A stretch of 64,000 bases of DNA, from the NCBI RefSeq assembly GCF_050433125.1, contig NZ_JBNPXV010000011.1, positions 1-64,000 on the forward strand. The letters are read 5' to 3'. Source of the stretch: Roseimarinus sediminis (GTDB lineage: Bacteria > Bacteroidota > Bacteroidia > Bacteroidales > Prolixibacteraceae). The notes under the pieces are model-generated. The model was not told where the DNA came from. It did not search any database and was given only the letters and a program-made list of their open reading frames with translations. Below are positions 59,659 to 64,000 of this stretch, piece after piece (the stretch's first letter is position 1; each line of letters begins with the position of its first letter). The translations under genes and the position numbers were made by a program.

Positions 59659-62397
59659 TTAATTAAACAGCCAGTCAACAGGCAGTCCGTCTCCTTCTAC
59701 ACCAATCCCGGCATCGTGTATTTCGATTTCTTCATTACCATCAATAAAACCGAGAATCATTACCCTGCCGGGATTAAGTTTCAGCATGTTTTCACCGGCT
59801 TCGTAATCGTAGGTATATACATTCACACCATACAGGCCTTTTACTTTCAGCGCATTTGATATTTTAATATCGGCCTGACCACGGTTATTGGCCTGGGCAT
59901 TGGTTTCAAGACGTGGCGGTGGCAGAATGGTAAAGCTGTGTCCGGTAAAATACCCGACCACCACTTTTACCGGCTTTTCATTGACAAAACGAATTTCGGT
60001 GCCGTTTTTTTGCTGATCAGCATCGCTGAGCATCACCCCTTCGAGTTGTTGCAACTCAGGAGCCACATCGATGATGGTATTGTTTTTATCGGTACTCACT
60101 TTACTTCCCGGCTTCAAGGTGTAGCGCTTTACATTTTCGCCCTGCAATTGCACATTCACGGGTTTATACGGACCATACTTTTTGGCTGCTTCACCACCGG
60201 CTTCTTTCAGTTTTTCAACATTGTTTCTGAATTTCACCAGCTCATCCTCGTAGTGCACCATCAGTTCAACCCAGGTTTTGTTCGTGGCATCGGTGCCAAA
60301 AATGGGAATACGGCGCTGGGTGGTTTGCATGCTGTTGGCATACAAATAATGATTTTGCGTTAATTTCACCAGTTCACCATAGTGTTCAACACTTTTCTCA
60401 AGGTGTGGCAGTGCTTTTTCGAGGTCGGCAACATCGGCCGAGTATTTGTAGCGCAAAACATATTGAGCCGCTTTCACTTTCTCGGCAAAAAAGCGGGCTG
60501 TTTCCCGGTAGCAATACATATCGTTGCGTAATCGGTCAAATTCATCTTTATTTTCACTGACCGATTTTGCAGCCTTGTCAATGGCTTCGACTGCTTTTTC
60601 GCCATGCTGTAGCACTTCTTCAATAATTTGAGGCGGCGTTTCACCAATGTGCGGTTCTCCTTTCCATTCCTTACGTGCCCAATCGACCAAAATTTCACCT
60701 TCGGGACCATTTGAGTCGAGATAGCTTTGATACACATTCCACTTAAACGGATTAACGAGCTGGCTCATAAACATTCCGAGCAACAGGGTTTGGCGGTTGC
60801 CATCGGAGATACCAAAACGGCGAAGCAGCTTCGGAGCAATTTCACCGCTTTCTTCATAGGCCACTAAAATATTGTTTCCCTGCTCCTTATTGCTGCCATA
60901 AAAGTCGCCCAGTCGTTCCGAGAAATGCTCAATTTCGCCCTGGCGGTCACGATCCATGTCCCAGGCATAACGGCCCCAGGTTTCATACCACATCCAGTCA
61001 CGGTCGATTTGCAAAATGCGCGGTTCGGCCTTATCGGCTGTATAAGGCCAGTCCCAGTAGGAGGTTTGTGGATACAGGTGCAGTCCGTTGGCACCCTGAA
61101 TATCGCGCATGGCCTTGGTACTTTTCTGTATAAAATCGGGCGAGCCATAGCGAAATGGCTCCAGGTTGGCCAGAATATGCACATTTGAAATATGAACAGA
61201 ACCGAGCTCACTCAGCGATTTGGGAATTGAAGCCCACTGATTGCGGGGCTCGTAGGTAGTAAGCGATTCGCCATTGTATTTATAAACCGTGTACAGGTTT
61301 TTATAAAGCGGCAAAGCAGCCTCCATCACCATTGCAGCATCGGTATCGTGACCACGCAATACAATGGGAGGTTCCTCGGTTATACCTAAAGCCTCCATTC
61401 CATCGCGAACTCCCGGGATGATGGTTTCGGTAAACCATTCAACATCGTCTTCGTAGGTATTCATGGCTTCGCCCAAGCAAACCATCAAGCCAACATGTGG
61501 ATATTTTTCGATAAAAGCAGCCACCGACTTACGGGTATAATCTGAAATAACAGGGATAATGGGTCGTCCCCGCTCCTGGGTTTCCAGTTCGTGGTGTTCG
61601 GCGAAAGGTTTTGATACAATGATGTTGTAAAACATCTGAATGACCCAGATGCCTCGTTTCTCAGCCTCTTCGGTGAGAAATGCAAATACCTCCTCATTTT
61701 TCTTGAATGTTTCTTCGTCAACTTCAACCGCATAAGGATATTCGTCGAGTTTCACCAGGGACGCAAAGGGGTGTCCATTCCACAAATAAAGTGAGTTATA
61801 GCGGTTTTCGACCATCATGTCGAGGTAGTCGATCCAATGCTGCTTGTCGTAAAACCAGGGAAAATTCTCCGGAGTATAGGGATACTCATAAACATCGCGA
61901 CCGGGCAGGTATTCGGTTTTCTGTAAACCGATGCAGGTTCCGCGAAGCACCATGTCGGGCTGGTCGGTGTAATCGATTTCAACGGGTAACTGACCGTCCT
62001 TTTCAATGCGCTCAATCAGTTCGATACAGCCATACAAAACACCCGAAGGGTCACTTCCCGAAATCACCAAACCCTGTTCAGAAGTCCCAACATGGAAGGC
62101 TTCGTTTGCCCCTTGTTTAAAGCCTGATTTATCAAGTTGCAAGCTAACACTTAACTTACTACCTTCAAGCTGATTACCCTCAACTACAGTTGCCCTGTAA
62201 CCGATACTGTTTAACGATGCAGCCAGCTTATTGGCAGCAAACGACACGGCTTCATCGGGATGATCAACAACAATGTTTACCTCCCGTTTTTGGCATCCTC
62301 CGGCCAAAACTAATCCACTAAATAACACGATGAAAAGCAAATAAGGAAAGTTTCGCTTTCTGCTCCTTTTACGATCTGACTGCACCATGGTTTGCAT
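59659..62397 (-). CDS. GH67/GH20-like large lipoprotein, possible alpha-glucuronidase relative
   Basis: 912 residues. Basic N-terminus, then a lipoprotein signal (LAGGC, Cys35). Residues ~38-150 form the zincin-like N-domain seen in GH20, GH67 and GH84 proteins (VNIVVDHPDEAVSFAANKLAASL, VLYGCIELIERI). A TIM barrel follows (MVLRGTCIGLQKTEYLPGRDVYEYPY, WIDYLDMMVENRYNSLYLWNGHPFASLV, HVGLMVCLGEAMNTYEDDVEW, YPQTSYWDWPYTADKAEPRILQIDRDWMWYETWGRYAWD). The C-terminus is helical, then a small beta domain. Exact family and catalytic residues are not assigned. It is the first gene of the long minus-strand locus. Confidence 0.65.
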   Translation of the reverse strand: MQTMVQSDRKRSRKRNFPYLLFIVLFSGLVLAGGCQKREVNIVVDHPDEAVSFAANKLAASLNSIGYRATVVEGNQLEGSKLSVSLQLDKSGFKQGANEAFHVGTSEQGLVISGSDPSGVLYGCIELIERIEKDGQLPVEIDYTDQPDMVLRGTCIGLQKTEYLPGRDVYEYPYTPENFPWFYDKQHWIDYLDMMVENRYNSLYLWNGHPFASLVKLDEYPYAVEVDEETFKKNEEVFAFLTEEAEKRGIWVIQMFYNIIVSKPFAEHHELETQERGRPIIPVISDYTRKSVAAFIEKYPHVGLMVCLGEAMNTYEDDVEWFTETIIPGVRDGMEALGITEEPPIVLRGHDTDAAMVMEAALPLYKNLYTVYKYNGESLTTYEPRNQWASIPKSLSELGSVHISNVHILANLEPFRYGSPDFIQKSTKAMRDIQGANGLHLYPQTSYWDWPYTADKAEPRILQIDRDWMWYETWGRYAWDMDRDRQGEIEHFSERLGDFYGSNKEQGNNILVAYEESGEIAPKLLRRFGISDGNRQTLLLGMFMSQLVNPFKWNVYQSYLDSNGPEGEILVDWARKEWKGEPHIGETPPQIIEEVLQHGEKAVEAIDKAAKSVSENKDEFDRLRNDMYCYRETARFFAEKVKAAQYVLRYKYSADVADLEKALPHLEKSVEHYGELVKLTQNHYLYANSMQTTQRRIPIFGTDATNKTWVELMVHYEDELVKFRNNVEKLKEAGGEAAKKYGPYKPVNVQLQGENVKRYTLKPGSKVSTDKNNTIIDVAPELQQLEGVMLSDADQQKNGTEIRFVNEKPVKVVVGYFTGHSFTILPPPRLETNAQANNRGQADIKISNALKVKGLYGVNVYTYDYEAGENMLKLNPGRVMILGFIDGNEEIEIHDAGIGVEGDGLPVDWLFN

Positions 62398-62423
62398 TTT
62401 TTTCTTCTAAATTAGCTAATTTT

Positions 62424-62437
62424 TGTTAACGTTTACA
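62424..62437. promoter_or_regulatory. LacI-type operator-like palindrome
   Basis: Reads TGTTAACGTTTACA, one base away from the perfect palindrome TGTAAACGTTTACA used by many LacI-family repressors. It lies 27 bases upstream of the GH67/GH20-like start, in the divergent promoter region. Confidence 0.55.
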
Positions 62438-62492
62438 TTTTACAATCTCCTCTTTTCCAGCATATTTAGCCTGCCAGTATTTCTTTTAAATT

Positions 62493-62508
62493 GCAAACGT
62501 TTTATTGC
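62493..62508. promoter_or_regulatory. Second AAACGTTT operator-like site next to the permease promoter
   Basis: GCAAACGTTTTATTGC contains the palindromic core AAACGTTT (62495-62502) and overlaps the -33 element of the plus-strand promoter, a position fit for repression. Confidence 0.5.
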
Positions 62509-62535
62509 AAAAGTAAATTATAAGCTATAGATTTG
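62505..62535 (+). promoter_or_regulatory. Bacteroidota sigma-A type promoter for the NCS1 permease
   Basis: TTGC at 62505-62508, a 19-base spacer and TAGATTTG at 62528-62535, which matches TAnnTTTG fully. The predicted start is near 62542, giving an untranslated leader of ~95 bases. Confidence 0.65.
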
Positions 62536-62636
62536 CAAATCGCGCAGAAGAAATAAACAGAAAACCTGAGCGCGATGCAGACTTTAATGCTGAAGTCCTT
62601 TTGCATACAATAAAATTAACTACTAACTAAATAACT

Positions 62637-64000
62637 ATGCAAACAGAAAACACACCGGTTGGGGCCGGTAGTAAATCAACCATCATCGAACGGCTCGATG
62701 CAATGTATGAATACGATCGGGAGCCGGTATCGAAAAAGAAACTTCACGGCTGGAAGACCTTCATCGCCATGTTCGCCGGTGAACATGTTGCAGGTACCGA
62801 GTTTGTACTGGGGCCTTTGATGGTAATGCACGGCGTTTCTGCCGGCGATTTTATATGGGGCCTTTTGGTCGGCAACCTGCTTGCTGTATTAAGCTGGGCA
62901 CTCTTAACGGCACCAGTAGCGGTAAAAACGCGACTTACCATTTACTGGCAGCTCAGGAAAATTGTTGGTCCGTATCTGACCATTGCATACAGTGCCTTTT
63001 ATGCTCTTGTGCTTTGTCTGTTGGCCGGAGCCATGGTAAATGTTGCGGTTACTTCCATATCGATTCCTTTCAATATCCCCAACCCCGATTATGTTGCCGG
63101 TGACCTTTTCCCAAGCATGTCGTGGATTGCCATTGCGGTTGTAGTTGGAACTGTAATTGCTGCGCTGGCGGTTCTGGGTTTTGAAAAGATTGCTCACTTC
63201 TCAAAAATTTGTGCTCCCTGGATGGTGCTGGTGTTTTTTGCCGCAGCCATTGCCGTGCTGGCCAAACTGGGCTACAGCAATACAAGTGACGAAAGTTTCT
63301 GGCAGATACTGAACACCCGAATCTTCACGGGTGAACCCATTGGGAACAACTCAAAATATACCTTCTGGCACGTAGCCGGTTTTGCCTGGTTGTGCAATGC
63401 CACCCAACACATGGGCATGTCGGATGTGACCATTTTCCGTTATGCCAAAAGCTGGACGCAGGGTTTTGCTTCGGCTTTCGGAATGTTTTTGGGTCACTTT
63501 GGTGCCTGGATCGCTTCTGGTATTTTGTGTGCTGCTTACCTTGCAGAAGGTTTCGTTAATCCACAACCAGGCACCATTGCCCTCTACGGTGCAGGAATTG
63601 CCGGTGCCGTTAGTGTGGTAATTGCCGGATGGACCACTGCCAACCCGACCCTTTATCGTGCCGGACTGGCCATACAAATTGCAACACCCAACTGGAAACG
63701 CTGGAAAGTAACCTTTGCAGCAGGAATATTCATGATTGTTACTGCCTGTATTCCGGCTGTTAACGCCAACCTCGACCGTATAGTGGCCTACTATGGCTTG
63801 TTCTTTATCCCACTGGGCGCCTTTGTGATTCTCGATGTGTGGGTCTTCCCCAAAATCGGACTCATTAGCAATTTCACCGAAAAAAGCGGAAAAACCTTCA
63901 GCTGGCCCGCAGCCATTGCCTGGTTTGGCCCCTTTATTTTATCGATGTTGATTTATGGAAAAGATCACCTGGCTCCAATTCAAAAGCTTTTTGGTGAGCA
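62637..64000 (+). CDS. NCS1-type (purine-cytosine permease-like) transporter, cut by window edge
   Basis: The frame opens at 62637 and runs 454 codons to the window end without a stop, so it is partial at its C-terminus. At least ten membrane spans are visible. The N-terminus (IIERLDAMYEYDREPVSKKKLHGWKTFIAMFAGEHVAGTEFVLGPLMV) and the later FAWLCNATQHMGMSDVTIFRYAKSW and AGWTTANPTLYRAGLAIQ segments fit the nucleobase:cation-symporter-1 fold, but the fit to characterised cytosine or allantoin carriers is loose. Divergent placement opposite a glycan locus, with LacI-like operators between, suggests a sugar-derived cargo; that is inference. Confidence 0.75.
   Translation, partial: MQTENTPVGAGSKSTIIERLDAMYEYDREPVSKKKLHGWKTFIAMFAGEHVAGTEFVLGPLMVMHGVSAGDFIWGLLVGNLLAVLSWALLTAPVAVKTRLTIYWQLRKIVGPYLTIAYSAFYALVLCLLAGAMVNVAVTSISIPFNIPNPDYVAGDLFPSMSWIAIAVVVGTVIAALAVLGFEKIAHFSKICAPWMVLVFFAAAIAVLAKLGYSNTSDESFWQILNTRIFTGEPIGNNSKYTFWHVAGFAWLCNATQHMGMSDVTIFRYAKSWTQGFASAFGMFLGHFGAWIASGILCAAYLAEGFVNPQPGTIALYGAGIAGAVSVVIAGWTTANPTLYRAGLAIQIATPNWKRWKVTFAAGIFMIVTACIPAVNANLDRIVAYYGLFFIPLGAFVILDVWVFPKIGLISNFTEKSGKTFSWPAAIAWFGPFILSMLIYGKDHLAPIQKLFGE

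Overview
The window looks like a chromosomal stretch of a Bacteroidota bacterium, probably class Bacteroidia. The signs are a SusC/SusD pair, many secreted glycoside hydrolases with lipoprotein or Sec signals, single-membrane-spanning ECF-sigma systems, a TAnnTTTG-type promoter and dense families of small palindromic or heptameric intergenic repeats. Placement below class is a guess. No rRNA, tRNA or CRISPR array was recognised.

Layout. 1-338 is the cut-off N-terminal module of an ISAon1-type transposase. 698-6304 (minus strand) is a tightly packed six-gene operon headed by an ECF sigma factor fused to a membrane anchor and an extracytoplasmic tail, followed by three related outer-membrane-type proteins and two lipoproteins. 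6382-13505 holds mostly ordinary accessory and housekeeping genes: an SDR oxidoreductase, an oligogalacturonate-lyase-like propeller, a cytidylate-kinase-like protein, a MATE pump, a second ECF sigma with a membrane partner, YwbE and an RluA-type pseudouridine synthase. 13648-17021 (plus strand) is a small operon of a GntR/LacI-hybrid regulator, a uroporphyrinogen-decarboxylase-family (UroD) protein fused to thioredoxin, and a CobW GTPase.

17115-62397 is one very large minus-strand glycan-use locus read from right to left. It has a GH67/GH20-like lipoprotein, five more small-molecule enzymes (four of them UroD-family), a hexuronate-type MFS carrier, four GH2 enzymes, a GH43/32-like lipoprotein, a YicI-like GH31, a sodium/solute symporter, L-rhamnose mutarotase and rhamnose-proton symporter, GH106 and GH78 rhamnosidases, a sialate-type esterase, a DUF5703 protein, a cupin and finally SusC/SusD. 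The enzymes point to a rhamnose-capped, galactose- and uronate-containing plant-type glycan (pectin side chain or arabinogalactan). No sulfatase was seen, which argues against ulvan. A divergent NCS1-type permease (62637 to the window end) faces the locus across a shared regulatory region with a LacI-type operator and a good Bacteroidota promoter.

The most unusual signals are: the membrane-tethered sigma operon, whose tail carries a short motif like that of its outer-membrane partners; five UroD-family proteins in one glycan locus and its neighbour without any visible corrinoid protein; a GxxExxY gene sitting between the two arms of a palindromic repeat; and several places where interspersed repeats run into coding sequence, including a 33-bp in-frame triplication inside a lipoprotein signal region.
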